A stretch of DNA of 64,000 bases, from the NCBI RefSeq assembly GCF_000725545.1, contig NZ_JNZP01000002.1:186001-250000 (forward strand), given 5' to 3'. The notes under the pieces are model-generated. The model was not told the origin of the DNA. It searched no databases and saw only the letters and a list, made by a program, of their open reading frames with translations. Below are positions 52,766 through 60,911 of the stretch, piece by piece; within the stretch, counting starts at the first letter, position 1; every line of letters begins with the position of its first letter. Origin of the DNA: Streptomyces exfoliatus (GTDB lineage Bacteria > Actinomycetota > Actinomycetes > Streptomycetales > Streptomycetaceae). A program made the translations under genes and the position numbers.

Positions 52766-52863
52766 TGCGGCTTTGCATTTCCATGATCATCGGACCCGTC
52801 CGGATCGCACGGGTCGCCTTGGTCGCCATGGCGGCCATGGCTGCCATGGGCCATCACCGGTCG

Positions 52864-53142
52864 TTACGAGGAGCCCGGCTCGCGGTGGTGGGCGGCGATG
52901 CCGAAGCGGCGCTGTTCGCCGGCGGCGGAGTCGACCGGGTGGAGGCCGGAGACCGAGCTGACCACCTGCTCGCCGGCCGGCTTCTCCGCCGCTTCGAGTT
53001 CCTCCAGGTCAGCGGCTGAGACCAGGGCGACGAGCGGCTTCCCGTGGCGGGTGACGACGACGCGCTCACCGCCGTACACGACGCGGTTGATGAGGTCGGC
53101 CAGCTCAGCCCGCGCTTGCGTCACCGGGATCTCGTAGGTCAT
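52864..53142 (-). CDS. Phd/YefM family antitoxin (orphan)
   Basis: 92 residues from ATG 53142 (an in-frame ATG at 53151 is the alternative, with a -10-like TACAGA 7 nt before it, implying leaderless translation). The N-terminal Phd/YefM domain is textbook: [51 protein letters not shown]. The C-terminal tail (about 55-92) is longer than a minimal YefM and lacks a recognisable toxin-binding match. No RelE/YoeB or Doc toxin gene follows: the 237 bp to ureA hold no plausible partner. Divergent from a ClpP-like gene, with TGTACA-type repeats between them. Confidence 0.85.
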   Translation of the reverse strand: MTYEIPVTQARAELADLINRVVYGGERVVVTRHGKPLVALVSAADLEELEAAEKPAGEQVVSSVSGLHPVDSAAGEQRRFGIAAHHREPGSS

Positions 53143-53160
53143 GCTCCCCATCTTACGGTC

Positions 53161-53185
53161 TGTACGTCCTGTACATTTTTTACAG
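53161..53185. promoter_or_regulatory. TGTAC-type inverted repeats between antitoxin and clpP-like genes
   Basis: TGTAC-GTCCT-GTACA (53161-53175) is a perfect 5-5-5 inverted repeat, overlapped by CTGTA (53169-53173) and TACAG (53181-53185). E. coli YefM-YoeB autorepresses through paired palindromes with TGTACA cores, so this fits autoregulation by the adjacent YefM-like protein. It lies between the presumed -35 and -10 of the antitoxin gene and about 15 bp before the ClpP-like start, so both genes could be controlled from it. Confidence 0.6.
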
Positions 53186-53200
53186 ATGGAGGTACCCGTC

Positions 53201-53827
53201 ATGCACGCCCGCCACGTCCTGCCCGAATTCACGGAGCGGACCGCCCACGGCACCCGGACCCTCGACCCCTACTCCAAGCTCCTCGAGTCCCGGATCGTCT
53301 TCCTCGGCACACCGATCGACGAGACAGCGGCCAACGACGTCATCGCCCAGCTCCTCCATCTGGACCACGCGGCGCCCGACCAGGCCGTCTCGCTCTACCT
53401 CAACTCCCCCGGCGGCTCCGTCAGCGCCATGACGGCGGTCTACGACACCATGCGCTCGCTGCACTGCGAGGTGGAGACCACCTGCCTCGGCCAGGTCGAG
53501 TCCACCGCCGCGGTCCTGCTCGCCGCCGGCACTCCGGGCAGGCGTCTGATGCTCGCGGGCGCCCGCGCCACCCTCCGGCAGCCCGCCGTGGAGGAGCCGC
53601 TGCGGGGGCAGCTCAGCGACCTCGACATCCACGCGCGCGAACTGCTCCGACTGCGCTCGCTGATGGCCGGGATGCTCGCCGAGCACACGGGGCAGGACCG
53701 GGGGCGGATCGACGCCGACCTCGACCGCCTCACCGTCCTCGACGCGCCGGCGGCGGTCGCGTACGGCCTGGTCGACCACGTGGTCACCAGCAGGCGGGCG
53801 GCATCCGCCGGCGCCACGGCGCGGTGA
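53201..53827 (+). CDS. ClpP-like protein with catalytic His replaced by Arg (probable pseudoprotease)
   Basis: 208 residues from ATG 53201 (GGAGG 8 nt upstream). Full-length ClpP fold: [20 protein letters not shown] near 65-84, [20 protein letters not shown] near 96-115, YGLVDHVV near 188. Aligned with ClpP, Ser is kept (S101) and Asp probably kept (D175), but the His of the motif ARVxIHQP is R126 (ARATLRQP). It is closest in style to the Streptomyces ClpP3/ClpP4 group (start [20 protein letters not shown]). Without His it should lack normal peptidase activity and may act as a regulatory or mixed-ring subunit. Followed 7 bp later by a 101-residue unknown gene and divergent from the orphan antitoxin. 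Confidence 0.85.
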   Translation: MHARHVLPEFTERTAHGTRTLDPYSKLLESRIVFLGTPIDETAANDVIAQLLHLDHAAPDQAVSLYLNSPGGSVSAMTAVYDTMRSLHCEVETTCLGQVESTAAVLLAAGTPGRRLMLAGARATLRQPAVEEPLRGQLSDLDIHARELLRLRSLMAGMLAEHTGQDRGRIDADLDRLTVLDAPAAVAYGLVDHVVTSRRAASAGATAR

Positions 53828-53834
53828 GGCGGCC

Positions 53835-54140
53835 GTGGTTCCGGAACTGCCGCCCCTGCCCGCCCTGACGCGGGCCGAGGGGGAACTCGTCGACGCGTAC
53901 CTCGAAGTCGCCGACCTCCTCGGGAAGATCAATCCATCCAGGGGTACGCATACCTATGGAGCGCTGCGAGCGGCGCAAGCCCTGGTGGGAAGGGCGGAGG
54001 CTCTGCGCGAGGCTCTGACGCTCATGCATATGCGAGGGGAGCACGAGGTTCACGCGGACACATTGGCGCGCGCCCTGCGGGTGTTGGACGGGGAGCGGAG
54101 GACCGGCCGCGTCACTGTCCGCGACTCGCAGGCGAGTTGA
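53835..54140 (+). CDS. Unknown 101-residue protein, coupled to the ClpP-like gene
   Basis: From GTG 53835, 7 bp after the ClpP-like stop, with GAGG of that stop region as Shine-Dalgarno sequence; translation is probably coupled. The protein is predicted almost wholly helical (RAEGELVDAYLEVADLLGKI; ALRAAQALVGRAEALREALT; HADTLARALRVLDGE), acidic at the front and basic at the end, without Cys, signal peptide or membrane segment. No domain recognised. Position suggests a partner, substrate or adaptor of the ClpP-like protein, but that is context only. Confidence 0.6.
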   Translation: MVPELPPLPALTRAEGELVDAYLEVADLLGKINPSRGTHTYGALRAAQALVGRAEALREALTLMHMRGEHEVHADTLARALRVLDGERRTGRVTVRDSQAS

Positions 54141-54499
54141 CATTCCGGCGCGTCGTGTCGAGGGCCGTACGGCCGACGCGCACCGCAGAATCGCTCCCCC
54201 GTTCGGCGTAGTCGACGAGTCGACATATGTGCCGGGTGACTTGCACATCACGTGCACGCATCTGGCCGAACGGGGCGTTCCACCCCTGGTGCGGGGCTCG
54301 TCGGCCAAACCTCCGACGATCACGAAACCATCCTGTCCACCCGTATGGATCAGTCGTGAGGAGCCTCACATATCGCCGTTTCAGCTCGGATTTCGACCTC
54401 TGTGTGGGTCAAGATCCCTGACGACGACAAGCCCCCGCCACCGCGGCGGGGCGGTCCGGGCGGACGCCGAGTCCTGCCGCTGTCCCGGACGTCTGGTCG
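54141..54499 (+). other. Noncoding stretch upstream of the riboswitch
   Basis: About 360 bp without a convincing gene on either strand; the short frames present lack ribosome-binding sites and conserved composition. It contains a perfect 5-5-5 inverted repeat TGCAC-ATCAC-GTGCA (54242-54256) and a small C/G-rich hairpin near 54430-54452. It should hold the promoter of the riboswitch-NlpC/P60 transcript; no clear -35/-10 pair was found. Confidence 0.5.
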
Positions 54500-54658
54500 A
54501 CAGGAGTGGATCGGCAGGAGTGGAGGACCCGATTTTTACGGGGCGTACGCGCTGTTCCGGCAGCGGGGCCGTCCCTTGGGGTGAAGCCGCGTCAGCGGCC
54601 GGGCATCTTCGCCAGCCCGAACCCGACAGGTCATCCTTCGCAGGCGGCTGACGAAGGG
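54500..54658 (+). ncRNA. Cyclic di-AMP riboswitch (ydaO/yuaA type)
   Basis: The segment before the NlpC/P60 gene carries the conserved ydaO core: GGAGGACCCGATTTT near 54522, TTGGGGTGAAGCCGCG near 54576, and AGCCCGAACCCGACAGG (54614-54630) followed by TCATCCTTCGCAGGCGG. In actinobacteria this class sits upstream of rpf and NlpC/P60 cell-wall hydrolase genes and turns them off when c-di-AMP is high. A terminal hairpin CCTTCG (54635-54640) with CGAAGG (54652-54657) contains the GAAGGG ribosome-binding site of the next gene, so control of translation initiation is likely. Boundaries are approximate. Confidence 0.85.
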
Positions 54659-54664
54659 TTGCGC

Positions 54665-55141
54665 ATGACCGCGCAGATGCACGTCCCGTCCCTGCTGTCC
54701 CGGGCCGGAGCCGTCTCGGCTCTCACCCTCGCCGCCGTCGGCGGCACGCTGCTCGCACCAGGTGCGGCATCGGAGGCCCAGGCAGCCACCACGCACGCGA
54801 ACAAGGCACTGAGCGTCGCCGCGTCCAAGAAGGGAGCCCCGTACCGGTACGGGAGCACCGGACCCACCAGGTTCGACTGCTCCGGGCTGACGCTCTACGC
54901 GTACAAGAAGGCGGGCAAGTCGCTGCCCCGCACCGCGCAGCAGCAGTACAACACCACCCGGCACATCTCCGCCTCCAGCAGGCAGCAGGGGGACCTGGTC
55001 TTCTTCCACTCCGGCGGGAGGGTGTACCACGTGGGCATCTACGCCGGCAGCGGCAAGATCTGGCACTCGCCCAAGACGGGCTCCTGGGTGAAGCTCGACA
55101 AGATCTGGTCGTCGAAGGTCTACTACGGCCGCGTCCGGTGA
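54665..55141 (+). CDS. Secreted NlpC/P60 family cell-wall endopeptidase
   Basis: 158 residues from ATG 54665, GAAGGG 6 nt upstream. Signal peptide about 1-40 (ends ASEAQA). NlpC/P60 domain with nucleophile C72 in RFDCSGLTLYAY, H122 in YHVGIYAG and third residue H134 in WHSPKTG; GDLVFFHSGG is characteristic. No LysM or SH3 wall-binding domain, so it is a minimal hydrolase cutting peptidoglycan stem peptides. Expression is set by the c-di-AMP riboswitch, linking wall cleavage to osmotic or dormancy signals. Confidence 0.92.
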   Translation: MTAQMHVPSLLSRAGAVSALTLAAVGGTLLAPGAASEAQAATTHANKALSVAASKKGAPYRYGSTGPTRFDCSGLTLYAYKKAGKSLPRTAQQQYNTTRHISASSRQQGDLVFFHSGGRVYHVGIYAGSGKIWHSPKTGSWVKLDKIWSSKVYYGRVR

Positions 55142-55165
55142 TCCGGCGCCGATAGCGGTCCGTTC

Positions 55166-55200
55166 GTGAGGGGTGCGGTGGCGCCGCCGTACCCCCTCGC
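55166..55200 (+). terminator. Hairpin after the NlpC/P60 gene
   Basis: About 15-bp stem with three G-U pairs and one bulged C, loop GCGC, 24 bp after the stop. It lies between the convergent NlpC/P60 and HATPase genes and may serve both. Confidence 0.55.
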
Positions 55201-55226
55201 GGGAGAGATCCGTATACGAAAAACCG

Positions 55227-55664
55227 TCAACACCTCGCGACGGGCGACACGGTCCACGGGACCGTGATCCAGACCGTCTTGCCGCCGTCCTCGGTCGGCG
55301 TGACCGAGAGCCGGCCGCCCGCCTCCGCCGCGAGGACACGGATGATGACCAGGCCCCGGCCGTTGTCCTGCTGGACCGCCGCCGGAAGCCGCCTGGGACG
55401 GCGGGGGTGGCTGTCGGTGACGCCGATGTGGAGCCGTTCCTCGCGCTCCAGGCGGACCTCGACCGTGAAGGTCGGCGACTGGCCGAGGGTGTGCAGAACG
55501 GCGTTGGTGGCGAGTTCGGAGACGATCAGACGGACCGAGTCCGCGAGATCCGCGGCGCCGTCGAGGCCCCAGCCGGTGAGGACGTCCGCGACGTATCTCC
55601 GGGCCGTGGGGACCGAGGCGGGGTCGCTCGGCAGCGTGACGGATGCTTCCTGGTGATCTGCCAT
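55227..55664 (-). CDS. HATPase-domain protein (RsbW/SpoIIAB-like anti-sigma regulator)
   Basis: 145 residues from ATG 55664. Bergerat-fold motifs: N-box IVSELATNAVLHT near 68 and G-box DNGRGLVIIRVLAAEAGG near 102. A stand-alone HATPase_c_2 protein of the very large Streptomyces set, which act as serine kinases on STAS antagonists and/or bind sigma factors. No sigma or STAS gene is adjacent. AAGGGA lies about 10 nt before the ATG. Confidence 0.88.
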   Translation of the reverse strand: MADHQEASVTLPSDPASVPTARRYVADVLTGWGLDGAADLADSVRLIVSELATNAVLHTLGQSPTFTVEVRLEREERLHIGVTDSHPRRPRRLPAAVQQDNGRGLVIIRVLAAEAGGRLSVTPTEDGGKTVWITVPWTVSPVARC

Positions 55665-55841
55665 GGCGACGCTGTCCCTTTCCCGCCGGGGCCGCTGCCC
55701 CGGATCGCGCTTCGCGTCAGAGTGCCACCGATCGTGCCGCGCCGGGCCGCGTTCCACCAAGATATGTCCCCATCTGTCGCCCGAAGCGGTGAACTCTGCT
55801 GCCTCGGAACGCTTTTGGGCCTTCTCCCGGATCGCCCGCCG

Positions 55842-57029
55842 TCAGGCCTCCGGGACCGCGGGCGCCGTGCGCAGGATCGTCGCCACCGCGCGCTCGATCT
55901 GCGCGTCCGTCAGATCGGCGCGGGCCGTGAGGCGCAGCCGCGAGATGCCGTCTGGTACGGAGGGAGGGCGGAAGCAGCCGACGACCAGGCCCTGTTCGCG
56001 GCAGTCCGCCGCCCAACGCAGCGCCGCCTCCGGGGAGGGGGCGCGCACCGAGACGACGGCCGCGTCGGGCCGGGCCGCGGTGAGGCCCGCCTCCGTGAGC
56101 AGCCGGTACAGCGTGGTGGCGACGGTACGGGCCCGCCCGGCGAGGACCGGCTCCGCGACCAGCAGCCGGAGGCCGGCGAGCGCGCCGCCCGCGGCGGCCG
56201 GGGCGAGCCCGGTGTCGAAGATGAAGGTACGGGCCGTGTTCACCAGGTGCTCGATCACCCGGGCCGGGCCGAGGACGGCTCCACCCTGGCTGCCGAGGGA
56301 CTTGGAGAGGGTCAGGGTGGCGACGACGTCCTCGTCGCCCGCGAGCCCGGCCTCGTGCAGGGCGCCCCTGCCCCCTTCGCCGAGGACGCCGAGGCCGTGG
56401 GCGTCGTCCACCACGAGCCCCGCGCCGTGTTCCCGGCAGGCCGCGGCGAGCCGCGTCAGCGGAGCCTTGTCGCCGTCGACGGAGAAGACGGAGTCGCTGA
56501 CCACCAGGGCACGCCGCCCCGGGTGCGCGTCCAGGGTCTTGGCGACGGCCTCGGGGTCGGTGTGCGGGACGACGGCCGTCTCGGCGCGCGCGAGGCGACA
56601 GCCGTCCACGATCGAGGCGTGGTTGGAGGCGTCGGAGACGATCAGGGAGTCCCGGCCGCCGAGGGCGGTCAGGGCGGCCAGGTTGGCCGTGTAGCCGGAG
56701 GAGAAGACGAGGGCCGCCTCGAAACCGCAGAAGTCGGCGAGTTCGCGCTCCAGACGGGTGTGCAGCCGGGTCGTGCCGGTGACGAGCCGCGAGCCGGTCG
56801 AGCCGGCGCCCCAGCGCCTGGCGGCCTCCGCCGCGGCCTCGGTGACCTCGGTCCTGCGGGTGAGGCCGAGGTAGTCGTTGCTCGCCAGGTCGAGGAGGTC
56901 GGATTCGGCCGCCCGGGGCCGCAGCGTACGGACGAGACCGGCGTCGGCCCGGCGGCGCGCCTCGGCGTCGGTCCAGTCGAACGCGGTACGGCGCGGGCCC
57001 GCGGCCCGTGCGTCGTCGGCCTGTGGCAT
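55842..57029 (-). CDS. bioF: 8-amino-7-oxononanoate synthase BioF
   Basis: 395 residues from ATG 57029 (AAAGGA upstream). Alpha-oxoamine synthase fold: [14 protein letters not shown] near 46, [20 protein letters not shown] near 74, [17 protein letters not shown] near 201 and the PLP lysine in [14 protein letters not shown] near 236. Condenses pimeloyl-ACP/CoA with L-alanine in biotin synthesis. Divergent from bioB across 143 bp, so a shared biotin-responsive control region is likely, although no operator was recognised. Confidence 0.94.
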   Translation of the reverse strand: MPQADDARAAGPRRTAFDWTDAEARRRADAGLVRTLRPRAAESDLLDLASNDYLGLTRRTEVTEAAAEAARRWGAGSTGSRLVTGTTRLHTRLERELADFCGFEAALVFSSGYTANLAALTALGGRDSLIVSDASNHASIVDGCRLARAETAVVPHTDPEAVAKTLDAHPGRRALVVSDSVFSVDGDKAPLTRLAAACREHGAGLVVDDAHGLGVLGEGGRGALHEAGLAGDEDVVATLTLSKSLGSQGGAVLGPARVIEHLVNTARTFIFDTGLAPAAAGGALAGLRLLVAEPVLAGRARTVATTLYRLLTEAGLTAARPDAAVVSVRAPSPEAALRWAADCREQGLVVGCFRPPSVPDGISRLRLTARADLTDAQIERAVATILRTAPAVPEA

Positions 57030-57172
57030 GCGGCGATCCTTTTGTAGGCAGCGCACAGACCCTAACCGCAGGATGCCGCGGCCGGGATGTGGTCATCCAC
57101 ACACCTCGTTCGGGGGCGTTTGTTCGGATCCTCCTTGGCCCGGGGGTGGGCGGTAGGCAAGGATCAACCCTT

Positions 57173-58456
57173 ATGGACCTGCTGAACACGCTGGTGGAGA
57201 AGGGGCTGCGGCGCGAGCTGCCGACCCGTGAAGAAGCGCTCGCCGTCCTGGCGACCTCCGACGACGAACTGCTCGATGTGGTGGCGGCGGCCGGCAAGGT
57301 GCGCCGTCAGTGGTTCGGGCGCCGGGTGAAGCTCAACTACCTGGTGAACCTGAAGTCCGGCCTGTGCCCCGAGGACTGCTCGTACTGTTCGCAGCGGCTC
57401 GGCTCCAAGGCCGAGATCCTCAAGTACACGTGGCTGAAGCCGGACGAGGCGTCCCAGGCCGCCGCGGCGGGGGTCGCCGGCGGCGCCAAGCGCGTCTGCC
57501 TGGTGGCGAGCGGCCGCGGTCCGACGGACCGGGACGTCGAGCGGGTCGGCAGGACCATCGAGGCGATCAAGGAGCAGAACGAGGGCGTCGAGGTGTGCGC
57601 CTGCCTCGGTCTGCTCTCGGACGGACAGGCGGAGCGGCTGAAGGACGCAGGCGCCGACGCGTACAACCACAACCTGAACACGTCCGAGGCGACGTACGGC
57701 GGCATCACCAAGACCCACACCTACGCGGACCGCGTGGACACCGTGCAGAAGGCGCACGCCGCCGGTCTGTCGGCCTGCTCGGGTCTGATCGCGGGCATGG
57801 GCGAGAGCGACGAGGACCTCGTCGACGTCGTGTACGCGCTGCGCGAGCTGGACTCCGACTCGGTGCCGGTCAACTTCCTCATCCCCTTCGAGGGGACGCC
57901 GCTCGCCAAGGAGTGGAACCTGACGCCGCAGCGCTGTCTGCGGATCCTCGCGATGGTGCGGTTCGTCTGCCCCGACGTCGAGGTCCGGATCGCGGGCGGC
58001 CGTGAGGTGCACCTGCGCTCGATGCAGCCGCTGGCACTCAACATCGCGAACTCGATCTTCCTCGGCGACTACCTGACGAGCGAGGGCCAGGCCGGCCAGG
58101 CCGACCTGGACATGATCGCGGACGCGGGCCTCGAGGTGGAGGGCGCGGGCACGACCACGCTGCCGAAGCACCGCGCGGACGCCCTCGCCGAGGCCGGTGC
58201 CGCGGCGGCCGGCGGCTGCGGTTCCGCCGGGGCCGCGGGCTGCGGCCCGGCCGCGGAGAAGACGGAGGAGGGCGCGGGCTGCGGCTCGCACTCCGGCGGC
58301 GGCTGCGGTCCCTGCGGCGGGCACGCCGAGCCCGCGTCCACCACGCCCGCGTCCAACGGGGCGGCGGAGAGCGCGCCGGCCACGAACGGCGCCAGGACCG
58401 ACCTGGTCGCGGTGCGTCGCCGGGGCGCCGGTACGGACCTCGCGCCGAACGCGTGA
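57173..58456 (+). CDS. bioB: Biotin synthase BioB with Cys/Gly-rich C-terminal tail
   Basis: 427 residues from ATG 57173 (AAGGA about 10 nt upstream). Radical-SAM cluster [10 protein letters not shown] near 63-72; [16 protein letters not shown] near 163; [18 protein letters not shown] near 271. The core ends near residue 330. A tail of about 90 residues follows with eight or so Cys in CG-type units ([29 protein letters not shown]), then a Ser/Ala/Asn stretch. The tail is not needed in E. coli BioB and might help assemble or store Fe-S or sulfur. Its stop overlaps the bioA start. Confidence 0.95.
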   Translation: MDLLNTLVEKGLRRELPTREEALAVLATSDDELLDVVAAAGKVRRQWFGRRVKLNYLVNLKSGLCPEDCSYCSQRLGSKAEILKYTWLKPDEASQAAAAGVAGGAKRVCLVASGRGPTDRDVERVGRTIEAIKEQNEGVEVCACLGLLSDGQAERLKDAGADAYNHNLNTSEATYGGITKTHTYADRVDTVQKAHAAGLSACSGLIAGMGESDEDLVDVVYALRELDSDSVPVNFLIPFEGTPLAKEWNLTPQRCLRILAMVRFVCPDVEVRIAGGREVHLRSMQPLALNIANSIFLGDYLTSEGQAGQADLDMIADAGLEVEGAGTTTLPKHRADALAEAGAAAAGGCGSAGAAGCGPAAEKTEEGAGCGSHSGGGCGPCGGHAEPASTTPASNGAAESAPATNGARTDLVAVRRRGAGTDLAPNA

Positions 58457-59742
58457 CGGCCGTGCGCAACGACGAACTCATCGCCCTGGACCGGGCGCAC
58501 GTCTGGCACCCGTACGGACCGATGCCGGGACGTACGGACCCGCTGGTCGTGGCGTCCGCGTCCGGGGTACGCCTCCGGCTCGCCGAACCCTCCGAGGGCC
58601 GGGACGAGTTGGTCGACGGCATGTCCTCCTGGTGGTCGGCCGTCCACGGCTACAACCACCCGGTGCTCAACGCGGCGGTGCGCGACCAGCTGGAGCGCAT
58701 GAGCCACGTCATGTTCGGCGGGCTCACGCACGAGCCGGCCGTGCGGCTCGCCGCCCGGCTCGTCGAGATCACCCCCGAGCCGCTGCGGCATGTCTTCCTC
58801 AGCGACTCGGGCTCCGTGTCCGTCGAGGTCGCGGTCAAGATGTGCCTGCAGTACTGGCGTTCGCTCGGCCGCCCCGAGAAGCGGCGGCTGCTCACCTGGC
58901 GCGGCGGCTACCACGGGGACACCTGGCAGCCGATGGCCGTGTGCGACCCGGACGGCGGAATGCACGAGCTGTGGACGGGGGTGCTCCAGCGGCAGGTCTT
59001 CGTGGACGCCCCGCCCGCCGCGTACGAGGAGTCGTACGCCGAGCTGCTTCGGACCGAGATCGGGAAGCACGCGCACGAAGTGGCCGCGGTGATCGTGGAG
59101 CCGGTGGTGCAGGGCGCGGGCGGGATGCGCTTCCACGACCCGGAGTATCTGCGGGTGCTGCGGGAGGCCTGCGACGCGCACGACGTCCTGCTCGTCCTCG
59201 ACGAGATCGCCACCGGCTTCGGGCGCACGGGCACGCTGTTCGCCGCCGACCAGGTGGGGATCTCCCCCGATGTGATGTGCCTGGGCAAGGCCCTGACCGG
59301 CGGCTATCTGTCGATGGCCGCGACGCTCTGCACGAGCCGCGTCGCCGACGGGATCTCGCGGGGCGAGGTCCCCGTACTGGCGCACGGGCCGACCTTCATG
59401 GGCAACCCGCTGGCGTCGGCGGTGGCCCTCGCCTCGATCGACCTGCTGCTCTCCCAGGACTGGCAGGTCGAGGTCAAGCGGATCGAGGCCGGACTGCGGG
59501 CGGGCCTCGCGCCCGCCGCCGAGCTGCCGGGGGTCCGCGAGGTGCGGGTGCTCGGGGCGATCGGGGTCGTCCAGCTCGACCACGAGGTCGACATGGCCGC
59601 GGCGACGCGCGCGGCGGTCCGGGAGGGCGTGTGGCTGCGCCCGTTCCGGGACCTGATCTACACGATGCCGCCGTACGTGACGGGCGACGAGGACCTGGCC
59701 CGGATCTGCGCCGCGGTACACGCGGCGGCAGCGGCGGGATGA
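58453..59742 (+). CDS. bioA: Adenosylmethionine-8-amino-7-oxononanoate aminotransferase BioA
   Basis: 429 residues from GTG 58453 (GTGA overlap with the bioB stop). Class III aminotransferase: HVWHPYGPM near 16, [16 protein letters not shown] near 54 (BioA-specific), [18 protein letters not shown] near 149, [14 protein letters not shown] near 247 and the PLP lysine in [10 protein letters not shown] near 279. Uses SAM as amino donor to make 7,8-diaminopelargonate. Confidence 0.96.
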   Translation: MTAVRNDELIALDRAHVWHPYGPMPGRTDPLVVASASGVRLRLAEPSEGRDELVDGMSSWWSAVHGYNHPVLNAAVRDQLERMSHVMFGGLTHEPAVRLAARLVEITPEPLRHVFLSDSGSVSVEVAVKMCLQYWRSLGRPEKRRLLTWRGGYHGDTWQPMAVCDPDGGMHELWTGVLQRQVFVDAPPAAYEESYAELLRTEIGKHAHEVAAVIVEPVVQGAGGMRFHDPEYLRVLREACDAHDVLLVLDEIATGFGRTGTLFAADQVGISPDVMCLGKALTGGYLSMAATLCTSRVADGISRGEVPVLAHGPTFMGNPLASAVALASIDLLLSQDWQVEVKRIEAGLRAGLAPAAELPGVREVRVLGAIGVVQLDHEVDMAAATRAAVREGVWLRPFRDLIYTMPPYVTGDEDLARICAAVHAAAAAG

Positions 59743-59746
59743 CCAT

Positions 59747-60502
59747 GTGAACGGAAGGACGGGCAGGGCAGTGGGAATCGTCGTCGTCAGCGGGACGGGC
59801 ACGGAGATCGGCAAGACGGTGGTGACGGCGGCGGTGGCCGCCGTGGCCACCGCCGCGGGCCGGTCGGTCGCCGTCCTGAAGCCCGCGCAGACGGGGATCG
59901 GTCCCGACGAGCGCGGCGACGCGGACGAGGTCGTGCGGCTCTCGGGCGCCGTGGCCTCCACCGAGCTGGGCCGATTCCCGGAGCCGCTGGCTCCGGGGAC
60001 GGCCGCCCGGCGGGCAGGGCTCGCCCCGGTCGGGGCCCTGGAGGTCGCCGAGGCCGCGCGCAAGCTGGCCGCCTCGCACGACCTGGTCCTCGTGGAGGGC
60101 GCGGGCGGGCTGCTCGTCCGCTTCGACGCGGAGGGCGGCACGCTCGCGGACGCGGCCGCGCTGCTCGGCGCACCGGTCCTGGTAGTGGCCCCCGCCGGGC
60201 TCGGGACGCTCAACGCGACGGCCCTGACGGCCGAGGCGCTGCGGGCGCGCGGTATCGAGCAGCTGGGTGTCGTGGTCGGCAGCTGGCCGACGGCGCCGGA
60301 CCTGGCGGCGCGCTGCAATCTGGCCGATCTGCCGGAGGCGGCGGGCGCGCCGCTTCTCGGCGCCGTACCGGAGGGGTCGGGGGCGCTCGACCCGGCGGAG
60401 TTCCGGGCGGCGGCGGGCGGCTGGCTGGGTCCCGCGCTCGGCGGTACCTGGGACGCGGCGGAGTTCGGGGGGCGGTTCGCACCCGGGCCCGTGGCCCCCT
60501 GA
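59747..60502 (+). CDS. bioD: Dethiobiotin synthase BioD
   Basis: About 251 residues from GTG 59747, 4 bp after bioA; GTG 59771, with GGAAGGAC and CAGGG upstream, is a good alternative and begins at the family N-terminus (VGIVVVSGTGTEIGKT). P-loop GTGTEIGKT, LKPAQTGI near 44, VEGAGGLLV near 115, and the VVG loop near 183. Closes the ureido ring of dethiobiotin with ATP and CO2. Last biotin gene; bioC and bioH are not in the window, so pimeloyl synthesis is encoded elsewhere. Confidence 0.93.
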   Translation: MNGRTGRAVGIVVVSGTGTEIGKTVVTAAVAAVATAAGRSVAVLKPAQTGIGPDERGDADEVVRLSGAVASTELGRFPEPLAPGTAARRAGLAPVGALEVAEAARKLAASHDLVLVEGAGGLLVRFDAEGGTLADAAALLGAPVLVVAPAGLGTLNATALTAEALRARGIEQLGVVVGSWPTAPDLAARCNLADLPEAAGAPLLGAVPEGSGALDPAEFRAAAGGWLGPALGGTWDAAEFGGRFAPGPVAP

Positions 60503-60556
60503 GGCGTCGCGCCCGGAACCGTGGTCCCCGGGGTGGCGACTCCGTAGGCTGGAAGC

Positions 60557-60901
60557 ATGCGTGCTTCCGTGCAGGAGATCGTCTTCGATTGTGCCGACCC
60601 CGCCGTACTCGTCCGCTTCTGGGCGGAGCTCCTCGGCGGTGCTCCGGTCGACCGGAGCGGCGACTGGTCGTACGTGGACCCGCCGGGGTTCACGCGGCTC
60701 GCCTTCCAGCGGGTGCCGGAGGGCAAGTCGGTGAAGAACCGGCTCCATCTCGACCTCCAGGTGGAGGATCCGCACCGGGCGGCCGAGGAGACCCTGCCGC
60801 TCGGCGCGGCCCGGGTCGGTGACCTGATGAAGGACGAGCAGGGCGCCTTCCAGGTGATGCGGGACCCGGAGGGCAACGAGTTCTGCTTCGTGACGGGCTG
60901 A
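60557..60901 (+). CDS. VOC family protein (glyoxalase-like)
   Basis: 114 residues. VQEIVFDCADPAVLVRFWAE at the start, FQRVPEGKSVKNRLHLDLQV in the middle, RDPEGNEFCFVTG at the end, the same layout as the gene at 35308, so the two are paralogs. TAGGCT at 60545-60550 ends 6 nt before ATG 60557 with no Shine-Dalgarno sequence, so it is probably leaderless. Substrate unknown. Confidence 0.82.
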   Translation: MRASVQEIVFDCADPAVLVRFWAELLGGAPVDRSGDWSYVDPPGFTRLAFQRVPEGKSVKNRLHLDLQVEDPHRAAEETLPLGAARVGDLMKDEQGAFQVMRDPEGNEFCFVTG

Positions 60902-60911
60902 GGTGGTTCCC

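Noticed and set aside
52675..52857. Possible toxin gene partnering the YefM-like antitoxin
   Set aside because: The 60-codon frame is His/Gly/Asp-rich, has no RelE/YoeB or Doc features and no ribosome-binding site.
54227..54421. Short plus-strand frame upstream of the riboswitch
   Set aside because: Arg/Pro/Cys-rich composition, no Shine-Dalgarno sequence, and overlaps the expected promoter region.
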